From Conchocele bisecta (taxonomy: Eukaryota > Mollusca > Bivalvia > Lucinida > Thyasiridae), in assembly GCA_029237695.1 (NCBI GenBank), contig CM055265.1, positions 69,661,903-69,725,902 on the forward strand: DNA of 64,000 nucleotides, in the 5' to 3' direction. This document shows positions 23,295-36,400 of this stretch, in pieces. The number at the start of each line of letters is the position of its first letter. The first letter of the stretch is position 1. Position numbers and translations under genes: made by a program. The notes under the pieces are model-generated. The model was given only the letters and a program-made list of their open reading frames with translations, made no database searches and was not told the DNA's origin.

Positions 23295-24405
23295 TCCGAC
23301 CAATGTTTGTCTAGGGATGATGCTTCATTACGCACACCCCCACACCCAAATTCTCAAGGTCAAGGTCATTTATTTACTTGTAATCTTCACCGGTTTTGTA
23401 ACAGAAATGCGTTAAAAGTTATTGTTCTTTCACAATATCTCTAACCCCTTGCCAGACATTGATAATATTTCACATCAATGTTTGTCTAGGGATGATGCTT
23501 CATTACGCACACCCTCACATCCAAATTCTCAAGGTCAAGGTCATTTATTTACTTGTAATGTTCACCGGTTTTGTAACAGAAATGCGTTAAAGTTATTGTT
23601 TTTTCACAATATCTCTTTAACCCCTTGCCAGACTTTGATAATATTTCACATCAATGTTTGTCTAGGGATGATGCTTCATTACGCACACCCCCACATCCAA
23701 ATTCTCAAGGTCAAGGTCATTTATTTACTTTTAATGTTCACTGGTTTTGTAACAGAAATGCGTTAAAGTTATTGTTTTTTCACAATATCTCTTTAACGTC
23801 TTGCCACACTGTGATAATATTTCACATCAATGTTTGTCTAGGGATGATGCTTCATTGCGCACACCTCCACATCCAAATTCTCAAGGTCAAGGTCATTTGT
23901 AACAGAAATGCGTTAAAGTTATTGTTTTTTCACAATATCTCTTTCACCCCTTGCCAGACTTTGATAATATTTCACATCAATGTTTGTCTACGGATGATGC
24001 TTCATTACGCACACCCCCACATCCAAATTCTCAAGGTCAAGGTAATTTATTTACTTTTAATGTTCACCGGTTTTGTAACAGAATTGCGTTAAAGTTATTG
24101 TTTTTTCACAATATCTCTTTAACCCCTTGCCACACTTTGATAATATTTCACATCAATGTTTGTCTAGGGATGATGTGTAATGAACATCCAAATTCTGAAG
24201 TTCAAGGTCATTTATTGACTTGTAATGTTCACCAGTTTTGTAACAGAAATGCGTTAAAGTTATTGTTTTTTCACAATATCTCTTTAACCCCGTGCCAGAC
24301 TTTGATAATATTTCACATCAATGTTTGTCTATGGATGATGCTTTATTACGCACACCCCCACTTCCAAATTCTCAAGGTCAAGGTCATTTATTTACTTGTA
24401 ATGTT
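23295..24405. repeat. Tandem array of about 177 bp monomers in the inverted-repeat spacer
   Basis: Seven units with AATGTTTGTCTAGGGATGAT, CTCAAGGTCAAGGTCATTTA and ACAGAAATGCGTTAAAGTTA. Two units are shortened (around 23890 and 24175). Flanking it at 23205-23280 is a smaller tandem of GTGGACCTCGAGGCT. Confidence 0.88.
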
Positions 24406-24567
24406 TTGGTCAAATGCCTCGGCAGGCACGACACCGTTTCCGTGGCGGAATTTTTGTTTTGCTAAAGTACTAGCTGTACCTTCGCGTACATGCATTTATA
24501 CAGGTAGATACGCAATCGCGGTGATCCCCCGTGAACGACCACGGCGAATCACCGTGATAACGTTCGG

Positions 24568-25360
24568 GCAGTGCATCACAGTGACCGAGGATGCTGTCAC
24601 CGCGATCCCACTGCCTGAAACAGTGATCGCGGGGGACAGGTAGGCTATGCCCGCGGTGATCGACCACTTTAAATACATTATGTCCGCGGTGGAACAGTGA
24701 CAAAATACCACAAGAAAAACCGTCTACTGTACTTATTTTGGAGCACCACCTGGCGTCATAATGGAAGCGTTCCCATTATGACAACAGAGGGCGTTGCACA
24801 TTTTGTCAAGTTTCATTCGGCCTACTGCTTACTGCGATGCTGGCATCCCTCATTCAGCAATTTCATAGCCTGACATGGGCCATTCTGCGTGCTTGTATGC
24901 GTCATTCGGCGGAATTCATATAGTCATATACGCATCCCAGCAAGCAATAAGCAGAATGACACATGGCAGAATATGGCATGTAACAATGTGAAATAGCCAA
25001 TCGAGGTATGCAATATGCAATGTAATAATGCAAGATGGAGTTGTCATTAAGCAGTATTGTATAGCCAATATGCAGGATGACATGTAACAATGTTAAATAG
25101 CCAATCGAGGTATGCAATGTGAAATGTAATGATGCACGATGGAGTTGTCATTAAGCAGTATTGTATAGCCAAGATGCAGGATGACATGTAACAATGTGAA
25201 ATAGCCAATCGAGGTATGCAATGTGAAATGTAATAATGCACGATGGAGTTGTCATTAAGCAGTAACGAGTAGCCGCAGTGCAGGATGACATGTAACAATG
25301 GTCGACTGCATTGTCATGAAGCAGCATGCAATGTAGTGGCGGATATCCCCTTCCATAATA
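24568..25360. repeat. Right arm of the 3.4 kb inverted repeat
   Basis: Complement of the left arm, from GTGACCGAGGATGCTGTCAC to GCGGATATCCCCTTCCATAA. It is about 110 bp longer because it holds three of the 105 bp units. Confidence 0.88.
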
Positions 25361-25810
25361 TGACACCACATTGTCTTTGTAGAATCACAATAACGTATTT
25401 GTCGTACCATAATTCTATATATTTCTCCAGAATTTAGTTTTATAAACTTTGTATTCGTGCATTTTAAAAACATCATAGAAATATGGCGCCAAACGGCACG
25501 ACGTCATAATGTTACAAATATATTACCTGATGTCATCCAGATAACAAGTAAAATTTGTTAATAACTTGGCAATTTCTGGACCGATTTTCAAAATCTAACT
25601 TGTTTTCTCAGGTCATTACCAATCTCTATGACTATGTTTCAGAGGTGATTTCCAAATTATTTTGTATTCAACATCGACCTGGCGCCATTTTTTTTATTCA
25701 AGCCATATTGACGGGCTTGACAGGTAATGGGTCTCATATTACCCGTCAAGCTGACAAATCAAAATGCGAGAAATTTATCTGTGGTTTTACAATTACATTT
25801 ATCAAGTAAC
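25361..25810. other. No gene seen
   Basis: AT-rich sequence after the inverted repeat. A short stem CTTGACAGGTAATGGGTCTC / TATTACCCGTCAAG lies at 25705-25752. Confidence 0.4.
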
Positions 25811-25814
25811 ATGC

Positions 25815-25885
25815 AGGGATTCCGCTGGGGGGAAATAATAAAATCGCCACTTCAGAAAAAAGTGGCGATCGCCGGCGGAATCCCT
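25815..25885. mobile_element. Family I mini-copy, 71 bp
   Basis: AGGGATTCCGCTGGGGGGAA directly faces TGGCGATCGCCGGCGGAATCCCT; almost all of the interior is gone. Confidence 0.8.
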
Positions 25886-25900
25886 GGGTAACATATATGC

Positions 25901-26105
25901 AGGGATTCCGCTGGCGATCGCCACTTTCGCAATTGGCGATACAAATAAACAATTGGCGATAAAAAAATTACAATTTTCGGAAAAAAAAAATCATTTTTTT
26001 TTTTTAAATTGTAATTTTTTATCGCCAATTGTTTATTTTTATCCTATTGGTTATTCCTCTCTTTTTTTTGAAGTGGCAAGTCTTTTTCTCCCCAGCGGAA
26101 TCCCT
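25901..26105. mobile_element. Family I fold-back
   Basis: AGGGATTCCGCTGGCGATCG to CCCCAGCGGAATCCCT; it lies 15 bp from the mini-copy, in opposite orientation. Confidence 0.85.
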
Positions 26106-26357
26106 GCATATGCATTGTCCAAATACATACTAATAGATAACACTTTGTTGTATCCTTCATTGACTAGATACACACATTCAGATTATAACAAATTCAAATT
26201 TGAAGATTAATTGGTGAGACAATACCATATGTCGTTGTCCAAATGACGTCGGTGAGTGTAATAACGTAATGTAAACAGCTCTGCTTAACTGTTATTTTCA
26301 ATGAAAACCTCACCATATGTACCCATTCTGATGCATAACATATTACCTGAGATATAG

Positions 26358-26660
26358 CAGGGCTCCAGATAAGGAATTAGTAATTGAATATTGTTTCTAT
26401 CATTGCAATTGGGTACCGGTATTTCAAAATTTTAATTTGGTAAAATAAAATCACACTACTGTTTACACATCAACAGACAGCAATTATTGAATAGTTTGCT
26501 TCTAAATGAAAACATATCATGGCATTTCATTAGAATTGTCTCCAAGGAGACAATTCTAATGAAATACCAAGATGGGTTTTTATGAAAAATACGAAAAATA
26601 TGCTATAGTTGTGGTCTGTTTATCGTTCTCTGCAGCATGATAAAGGTACCACAACATTTT
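26358..26660. mobile_element. Family K fold-back, right end lost
   Basis: CAGGGCTCCAGATAAGGAAT, then TTTACACATCAACAGACAGC and the AATTGTCTCCAAGGAGACAATT stem; breaks off after GCATGATAAAGGTACCACAA. Confidence 0.8.
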
Positions 26661-26725
26661 CTGATACAATCTTGCTATCAAAAGACGCTGTCCTGTTACT
26701 CTCAATATTTCCGTCCATATATAAT

Positions 26726-26966
26726 GTGTCTGTGACTGGAGAAATGGGGTTTATCGGTTTTGCGACCAGTTTAGATCCAGATCAGCCTGTGCATCCGCAC
26801 AGTCTGATCAGGATCTGCACTGTTCATCATTCCATCAATGAAACACCCGTCTTGCTTCTAACAAGCAGTATAGATCGTTATCATGCCACAGGACAATGCT
26901 ATTTGATTAGTAGCTACACTTGTCACAAATCTCTTAACCCCCATTTCTCTTGCCACATCTGCATAC
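26726..26966. mobile_element. Family H repeat, near full length
   Basis: GTGTCTGTGACTGGAGAAAT, then TAGATCCAGATCAGCCTGTG paired with CACAGTCTGATCAGGATCTG, ending CCATTTCTCTTGCCACAT. Confidence 0.85.
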
Positions 26967-27241
26967 AGAGCTCCAGATAAGGTGCGTATTGGCGTATTTT
27001 ACGCAATTATTTTAGCTGAATACGCATTGATTATCAAAAATGGGAGTACAAAATGCGCACAGCAATGTGAAAATGCTTTTTGCAACTCAAATAAGTGAAT
27101 GTTTAAATTTGTTTTTATCATTTGTTACCTATTTAGTAATTAAGAAAATCAATAATCCATTTGTGAAAGTAAAATACTCAATGATTTTGAAATCAGGGGG
27201 TATAGTATGCTTTAGACACAAAGCTGATCTGGAGCTCTGTA
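26967..27241. mobile_element. Family K2 fold-back just before zinc-finger exon 1
   Basis: It shares the K ends (CAGAGCTCCAGATAAGGTGC; CTGATCTGGAGCTCTG) but has a different interior (TACGCAATTATTTTAGCTGA, ATGTTTAAATTTGTTTTTAT). Confidence 0.8.
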
Positions 27242-27283
27242 CATATGACTGCTGTTGGACCAAATCAATCAAATTCTTTCCAG

Positions 27284-27434
27284 TGTCTGTGAGCTGTGAT
27301 GAGTGCGGCCGTGCCGACGGATGGGGCGACCACCCAGCTGGTGGAGGTGGGTGGTGGAGGCGACGGGGAACACCACATGGTCGAGCTACAGGGCATTGAC
27401 AATACACAGGTCATCATGCTCGTTAATGAGACAG
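27284..27434 (+). CDS. Zinc-finger gene exon 1 (start codon at 27299)
   Basis: A good acceptor (TTCTTTCCAG) ends at 27283 and the donor ACAG|GTAAGT follows 27434. The first ATG of the exon (27299) opens [17 protein letters not shown], a Gly-rich run, then [21 protein letters not shown]. Bases 27284-27298 would be 5' UTR, implying at least one untranslated exon upstream. If instead the exon is first, the promoter would lie in the fold-back element ending 42 bp upstream. The GC content is much higher than its surroundings. Confidence 0.85.
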
Positions 27435-30400
27435 GTAAGTTGATGATCGTTTCGTTACTGGGATACACCAGTCGGTGCCTCATGGATTGACGGAATCAGC
27501 CGATTGGCTGTCGATCTGCGAGGTGCTGACTGGTAGGTGTGCATTGATATTGCAAATCAAATTTTGCTGAAATGGCATTGTCAGAATCAATTTTGTTTGT
27601 ATTTTTCCTAAATATCTTGGAATGCCTGCTGAGTAAAGGTACATTTCGAGGTCTGCGACAAGCATAACCCCAGATCAGCCTGCTGTTTTAAAGGTATCTG
27701 GCGCCTGATCCGAATGGGTTCAATGTTGAAAGGCTATTTTATTTTAAATTTATTTAAAACTTTATTTGACAATTACAAACAAGCCTGAGAGCACGTATAC
27801 ATGTGCTGTCATTAGCGCAGATGGAGGTGTAAGGGTTGTCATTAATGTGGGAGCTAACCGGAGTACCTGCAGGAAACCCACTTATCCGACTTGGCAACCA
27901 CCGTAGCAACTCACTGTCACGTTTGAGGTTTGCACCCGCCATAGTGGAATTGGTAATGAGCAAACTTCTCACAAATGTAACCGGGACCCGGTTGCATTTG
28001 TGAGAAGTTTGCTCATTACCAATTCCACTAACGGAAAAAGTTACACAGCTTCTTTATGGCAATGCATCAATCATGCCTTACAGGTGGACACATTGAGGGG
28101 TCTGAGATCCAATATGTGGAGAGTGGCAAGCTGACGGCGGCGTTAACACCCCAGGACCCTGGGGCGGTGACCGCACCCTCACTAGTGGACCAGGCGTGTC
28201 AGACAGAGACAGTATTTGGGCTGAAGGACCTACCCTTTGTCACAGAAATGGTGAACAAGAAGATCGCCAGCACTAAGCAGAAGAAGAAGGAAGAGGAAGC
28301 GAAGGAGGAGTTGGGGTATGTAGGCCTAGAGATTATATGATACATTATATATGTCATTTTGAACATGTGCGATTTTTCAGAAATTTACAGGAACTGTTAT
28401 TTTCTGTAAGTTACCCCCGACCTTAAATAACCTTAGCTGTTGATAGGCCGTTAAACACCAATAAACAAACTGTAAGTTACGTCACAAGATGACAAAATTC
28501 TTCATATTAAATGTGGAATAGAATTCCGCATTTGCTACGTAAAGTTTGTTAACTATCGACGTCCATTACGGATATTAAAGTAAATTTTGTAAATATTTTT
28601 CATGAGAAAAACACATGTTCTTGGGTACAAAAACACATTGCGTGTCTCATTTGTGACTAGATAAATTGGGGCTTATAGGTTTATATGCGAAAAGTGTAGA
28701 TCCTGATCAGCCTGTGCATCCGCACAGTCTGATCAGGATCTACACTGTTTGCCATTCCATCACCGAAACACCTGTCGTGCTTCTAACAACCATTATCTAT
28801 CTTTATCAGACTACATGAGTGTGCAAATTTGATCAGTAGCTACACGGGCCACAAATCCCATAAGCCTCATTTCTCCAGTCACAGCTACATATATGTGCAT
28901 AATCTGCACTAGCGTCTATCATACAGTATATTGACTTCTAAAAAGTTTATGCCCGATCAATTCTCCAAAAACTGATCTTTAATCCTATGATGATAATCAA
29001 CTACATCACGGACAACAGGTATAGACCAGTGCCGGGCATCTACACATGCATAATCTGCGCGGGTGACTACCGCAACAAGATCAGCTGGGCCCGGTTGCTC
29101 AAAACCTCTGTTAGCCTAACAGACTGTTTATAAATCCTTAACAGTGTTAAGGATTTAACAGGACATTAAGTTATAGACTGAAGTTTTGAGCAACTGGGCC
29201 CTGGCCATCACTCGGTATAAATGGACTTTTAAAGTTTGTACCGCGATAAATCTTCCCAAAATTCCTTTATTCCTGTGATAATAATTAACCAGGGGCCCGT
29301 TTCACTAAACTTCTTACGACTAAAATGTTCGTAAGTGCTAATTTAAGATCGTCTGTCGCTTACAATTTATGGATTTACATTGAGCATAGGCTGCATATGC
29401 ATGTGATATGATTGACCATGTCACGTGACGCGTATTGGTAAAAATAGCACAAGGTCGGAAAATACCCTTTCTGGTCGCGGCATATAAAATGCAATTTAAC
29501 ACCAACACGCGCCGTCAGGGTTCAAGCTAGCCCTTCAAAATAGGGAGAAGTTTTCAAAAAAAAAAATGAGAAAATAGACCATTTTTTCCCAAATTTCTGT
29601 TTTATATAGTGAAAAACTTCTCCCTCAACTCAAAATATGGAGACGACCGACAATTTAGTGGGTAGACAAATGGCTCATATAAGGCATGACAGAAAATGAA
29701 AAGTAGTAGTACAGTGTAACCTGCTGCGTGGGCATGTACCTTTAAGGATTTAACCATCTGTTAAGCTGACATAGGTTTTCAGGGATTCAACTGGGGAAAA
29801 TAAAAAAATCGTCACTTCAAAAGAAAAAAGAAAAAAAAACAAAAAAAAACGAATAAACAATTGGCGATAAAAAATTACTATTTTCTAAAAATAAAATTTT
29901 TGTTTTCGAAAATTGTAATTTTTTATCGCCAGATGTTTAATTTTATCGCCAATTGCGAAAGTGGCGATCGCCAGCGGAATCCCTGGGTTTTGCTGTTTTA
30001 ACCGATTTAAGGATTTAACCGCCTGTTAAGCTGACCGGTTTTGCTGTCAAGGATTTAACTCTCTGTGCTATCAGAGGTTTTGCGCAACTGGGCTTTGGCT
30101 GTGAGCCAGTATACGACTAAATAATCCATATGATTACATCACTAACACAGGTACGGACCGGTCCACGGCATCTACACGTGCACTATTTGCGCGAGAGTCT
30201 ACCGCAACAAGATCAGCTGGCAGAACCACCTGTTGTCCCACAACGGCTCCGATGTGCTCATGTGCGGCGTGTGCGGCCAGCTGTTCCACCTCAAGCTCAC
30301 GCTGCGTGCCCACCTCGACATGCATATCCGCGAGGAGAAGAAACTGCGGGCACGGCAGGAGAAACAGTTCGCCACACAGATGAAGATTAGTGGCGTGTAC

Positions 30401-33400
30401 CTGCCCGGGGATGTTGTGGGGCAGGATGAGGTTGTTGATCAGAAGGGGGCCACAAATCTGGAAGCAGGTATGGGGAGTTGTTGATATATGTGGCTGTGAC
30501 TGGAGAAATGGGGCTTATGGGATTTGTACCTAGTGTAGGTTCGGAATAACTAACATACTCGGGTAGTCTGATAACGATCTATATTGCTTGTTAGAAGCAT
30601 GATGCGTGTCTCATTGATGGAGTGGCGAACAGTGCAGATCCTGATCAGATGCTTAGGCTGATCTGGATCTACACTGGTCGCAAAACACATACGCCCCATT
30701 TCTCCAGTCACAGCCACAGAGTTTGAATGTTCAGGATATATTCTGAAATCAGGATTTGAATTTACTGATAATTGCAGAAAAATACTAACGTTTCAATATG
30801 GGGATCACACTTTATTACGCATTTGTGGGTGCAAAATTATGTTTGTTTAGCCATTTTCAGGATTTGATATTTGGAACTGTTCTCACCCCTGATTAAGCCA
30901 CGGCACTAGGACTCGGATGCGAAAACGTTGTTAGGTTAACAGACTGTTAAAATTATTTTCGTATCTCCCTAAAAGTATATGGTGTGGCCACCATTTGATC
31001 CAGTCTAATCTAATCTAATCGAGACTGTTCAAATGAGTGGTCACAACATATACTTTCGATGAGAAATGAGAAAAATTGCCAAAACAGTATTTACGGTAGA
31101 CATGTTTATACCCAATACAGTAGAACTTCGATCGCTTGAACCGGCAACGGAATCGAGTTTGAGTTCAAGCGATGCATAGTTCGAGGGAATGAAGTTTCAA
31201 TACAATCACTTATGTGAATATATGAGATGACCGATGTGACATGCCATTGTATATGCATTACATTTGGAGGGAGAAATGAAAAATAACAATATTCAATATT
31301 TACATGTAATTATACGTCAAATAAACCGCTATGTTCCGCTTTGCGTCTATACATAATACTGGTATTCCCAGTGTCTAAAAATAGCATATAGCACAGTGGT
31401 TGGTATTGGCACATCTTCTGTCAAAGTTAAATTTAAGTAAACGTTTGTTCATGACACATAATGCATTCAAGTCCTTTTCATAACGCCCGTAATTCACGCC
31501 GCTATTGTTTGCGATTCGTGATTTAATGTCATCCCGCGCCAAGGGAAACTACTCAACGCGACCGCCCGCAATGGTGGAATTCGCACCTCTTTAGACTTAC
31601 CTGTTCGAGTTATTAGCGGTAATTACCACTGTTTGACCGTCCACGGGACTAATCCACAGGTTCGACTGTTCGAGTAATTCATAGTTCGAGTTTAAGGTGT
31701 TTTATTACATGAATTATATAGGAAATTTGCCGGGACTGTCGAACCAGTTCGAGTTTTCCATGGTGTTCGAGCCAGACCTGTTCTAGTTGTCGAAGTTCTA
31801 CTGTATATGCGTGGAACGTGTTAAAAATATTTAGAAATTATTATACCCTGTATCTGTATGGAATAGGTTAAAGAAATAAACCTTTCATTGTACCACACAG
31901 ACATGGCGGTAGATGAGCCGGACGAGCCACAGGTGGCCGTGACGGAGGAGGTGGTGGACGCTGTGGGGGAGGAAGTGGGAGAGGAAGTGGGGGCGGACAT
32001 CGAGCCCCTGACTATCCTGGAGAACACGGAGAATGAGGAGCCGGTAGAGACTGGGTACATTTTCGCATGCAACATCTGTGGGCAACAGTATTCGGTGAAG
32101 GCGGACTGCGAGAAACATCTCCGTGTACATTCAGGTGAGTGCTGTACCAGGATTTCCGAATGGCGTCATGTTATGTTTCTGTCGCGACCGCTTGCGGACA
32201 TCGCGATATAGTCCGTACGCAATGTGCCGACTATATCGCGCTGTCCGCAAGCGGGCGGGACAAAAACTTAACAGTTAAACATTTTCTGTATCCCATCAAA
32301 GCCTCAGTGGGCGCGAAATGCGGGCCGCCGCTGCCATCTAGTTATACCCTCCGCAACGAGTTGTGGGGGGGGTATACTGGAGTCAGGTTGTCCGTCCGTG
32401 CGTCCGTAAACTTAACATCAGAGAAATATTGTTATAACTTCTATTTCCTTCATCTAAAATGCTTAATATTTCACACATGCATTCCTGTAAGGCTCTACTA
32501 CCATGCTGTGCCAAATCCACGACCGTCAACCCGCTGATCCCATGGTCAAGGTCAAATACTTAGTCTCTTTACAAAACTTAACATCAGAGAAATATTGTTA
32601 TAACTTCTATTTCCTTCATCTAAAATCCTTAATATTTCACACATGCATTCCTGTAAGGCTCTACTACCATGCTGTGCCAAATCCACGACCGTCCAACCCC
32701 CGCTGATCCCAAGGTCAAGGTCAATACTTAGTCTCTTTACAAAACTTAACATCAGAGAAATATTGTTATAACTTCTATTTCCTTCATCTAAAATGCTTAA
32801 TATTTCACACATGCATTCCTGTAAGGTTCTACTACCATGCTGTGCCAAATCCACGACCGTCCAACCCCCGCTGATCCCAAGGTCAAGGTCAATACTTAGT
32901 CTCTTTACAAAACTTAACATCAGAGAAATATTGTTATAACTTCTATTTCCTTCATCTAAAGTGCTTAATATTTCACACATGCATTCCTGTAAGGTTCTAC
33001 TACCATGCTGTGCCAAATCCACGACCGTCCAACCCCCGCTGATCCCAAGGTCAAGGTCAAATACATGGTCTCTTTACAAAACTTAACATCAGAGAAATAT
33101 GTTATAACTTCATATAAGATTCTTAATATTTCATGCATGCATTCCTCTAAGGCTCTACTATCATGCTGTGACATATCCCCGCTGATCCCAAGGTCAAGAT
33201 CACATACTTAGTCTCTTTACAAAACTTAACATCAGAGAAATCGGTTATAACTTCTATTTCCTTGCTCGGATCTGCTTCACATTCACGTTTGTGCCGCCCC
33301 CGCTAAGCCCAGAGTCAAGGTCACAAGCCCACACACTTGGAAAATTTTACATATTTAGGGGTACCTGGGCCCACGCGGGGCGTATTCCGTAAGCCTCACT

Positions 33401-36400
33401 TACTGACCAATCTAGTTTGATATGTTTACATTATTTAATATTTTTTCTAACAGAATGACAGTTTTCTGAAGCGTAGCTCAGCCATTGAGAAACTGGTTGT
33501 CCTTTTGTACAGTTTATTCTCATAACTCTTGTTGTTTTAAGGAAGATTCGGCTATCGTGAATGTAAATACAAAACCAGAGCACATGAATATACGAAATAA
33601 ACGGTACTCGATTCTTCGTAAAAGTTTACAAGGTTTTGTAACAAACTTTGATTGCAACCATGAAACATGCAAGTCTTAGTCTTTGGTGCATTATAAATTA
33701 GTATTTATACCCCCCGCAACGAGGTATACTGGAGTCGGGTTGTTCGTCTGTGCGTCCGTAAACTTAACATCAGAGAAATATTGTTATAACTTCTATTTCC
33801 TTCATCTAAAATGCTTGACATTTCACACATGCATTCCTGTAAGGCTCTACTACCATGCTGTGCCAAATCCACGACCGTCCAACCCCCGCAGATCCCAAGG
33901 TCAAGGTCAAATACTTAGTCCGTAAACTTAACATCAGAGAAATATTGTTATAACTTCTATTTCCTTCATCTAAAATGCTTAATATTTCACACATGCATTC
34001 CTGTAAGGTTCTACTACCATGCTGTGCCAAATCCACGACTGTCCAACCCCCGCTGATCCCAAGGTCAAGGTCAAATACCTAGTCTCTTTACAAAACTTAA
34101 CATCAGAGAAATATTGTTATAACTTCTATTTCCTTCATCTAAAATGCTTAATATTTCACACATGCATTCCTGTAAGGTTCTACTACCATGCTGTGCCAAA
34201 TCCACGACCGTCCAACCCCCGCTGATCCCATGGTCAAGGTCAAATACTTAGTCTCTTTACAAAACTTAACATCAGAGAAATATATTGTTATAACTTCTAT
34301 TTCCTTCATCTAAAATGCTTAATATTTCACACATGCATTCCTGTAAGGTTCTACTACCATGCTGTGCCAAATCCACGACCGTCCAACCCCCGCAGATCCC
34401 AAGGTCAAGGTCAAATACTTAGTCTCTTTACAAAACTTAACATCAGAGAAATATTGTTATAACTTCTATTTCCTTCATCTAAAATGCTTAATATTTCACA
34501 CATGCATTCCTGTAAGGCTCTACTACCATGCTGTGCCAAATCCACGACCGTCCAACCCCCGCTGATCCCAAGGTCAAGGTCAAATACTTAGTCTCTTTAC
34601 AAAACTTAACATCAGAGAAATATTGTTCTAACTTCTATTTCCTTGATCTAAAATTCTTAATATTTCACACATGCATTCCTGTAAGGCTCTAATACCATGC
34701 TGTGCCAAATCCATGACCGTCCAACCCCCGCTGATCCCAATATCAAGGTCAAATACTTAGTCTCTTTACAAAACTTAACATCAGAGAAATAAGTTATAAC
34801 TTCTATTTCCTTCATTGAAAATTCTTATTATTTCACTTGTGCATTCCTCTAAGGTTGTACTATCATGCTGTGACAAATCTACGACTGTCCAACCCCCGCT
34901 GATCCCAAGGTCAAGGTCACATACTTAGTCTCTTTACAAATCTTAACATCAGAGAAATATGTTATAACTTCTATTTCTTTCATTGAAAATTCTTAATATT
35001 TCATATGCTGTGACAAATCCCCGCTGATCTCGAGGTCAACGTCACATTCATACCGTATAACCTCGAATTAACGCCCCCCTCCTAATAAATGCCCCCACCC
35101 CCCCCCCCCCCCCCCACCCCCCCCCCCCCCCCCCACAAAAAAAATAAATATTTTATTACCAATGACCGCCAATTTCAAATACATATAGTAAATTCTTTTT
35201 TTTTTCTCTTTTTTTTTTACTGGCTAATAAACCCCCCCCCCCTTTTGTAAAATGTAATGCCTCCGTGGGCGTTAATTTGAGGTTATACGGTAGTCTCTTG
35301 TCTCTTTACATAACTTAACATCAGAGAAATCGGTTATAACTTCTATTTCCTTGCTCGGATCTGCTTCACATTTCACACACTCATTGCTCCAATGGACCTC
35401 TACCACCCTGTGACAAATTCACGTTCATGCCGCTCGCGCTAATCCCAGAGTCAAGGTCATAAGCCCACACGCTTGGAAATTTTTACATATTTTAGGGGTA
35501 CCTGGGCCCACGCGGGGGGTATTTCGTAAGCCTTGCTTACTGACCAATCTAGTTTTATTTGGAAGATTTTAAAGAAAACAGTTTCATATTGTGAAAATGA
35601 CATCAAAGATTACGTCACGTTGGAAAACATCGTCGGAAACCATGTAATCCTGTACCCTTTATATATCAGGGGGTCCGTTTCATTAAACTTTGTGCGACTA
35701 AAATTTTCGCAAGTACATAACTATGAGTCTGTAAATTTCACATTAACATTGTTTTCTTGCTCAACAAATGTAAATCCATCAACTGAAATTTCCAGACGAT
35801 CATAAATTTCCACTTGCGAACATTGAAGTTTAATGCAATGGGGCCCCAGGGTGGTTACAGACTCAGGAAAACGGGAAAATGCAAACATAAATTCACTGCA
35901 GGGTAAAATAATGGAATATGCTAAATGACCCAAATCAGGGAATTTTACTTTTTGGCTAGTGATTATTACTCTAAAAAGCAAATTTCTTCTGAAATTAATA
36001 CAGCTGATTCTCGATATCGCTTACCTTGATATACGTGCTTATCTCGATATACGTCAGAGGTCCCGGCCGAATTCCTTATAAAGATCATGTATTTTACTCC
36101 TGATAAATCAATATCGGAAACGTCGATATTTCGGTTTAGTCAAGGTGGAAATCGAGTCCCGATAGTACGTTTCTTTCACAGTTGTGTTCTGATAAGTCGA
36201 TGTGAAAATTAAGCACCCGGCACCACCAATACTGAATCAGCGAGATTATCTTAGGTAAGTTTTCACACATCTACATGTATAGAAATTAAAATGACGCCGC
36301 TCAAATGTGTTAAAAGTTGAACAAATTTGTTAAATGGACTCACTTAAACCTTAATTAATCAATGTGACATGGACTACTTAAAGGTACATGCCCACACAGT

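Noticed and set aside
23422..24643. Long open frames across the 177 bp array, up to 230 codons
   Set aside because: They are translations of tandem DNA, shifting frame between units, with no coding composition.
32552..33022. 156-codon minus-strand frame with repeated [14 protein letters not shown]
   Set aside because: It is a translation of the 168 bp pearl-like monomer (about 56 codons per unit); no independent evidence of a gene.
32343..35045. CRISPR-like array
   Set aside because: Repeats are contiguous 168 bp monomers without unique spacers, in a eukaryotic intron.
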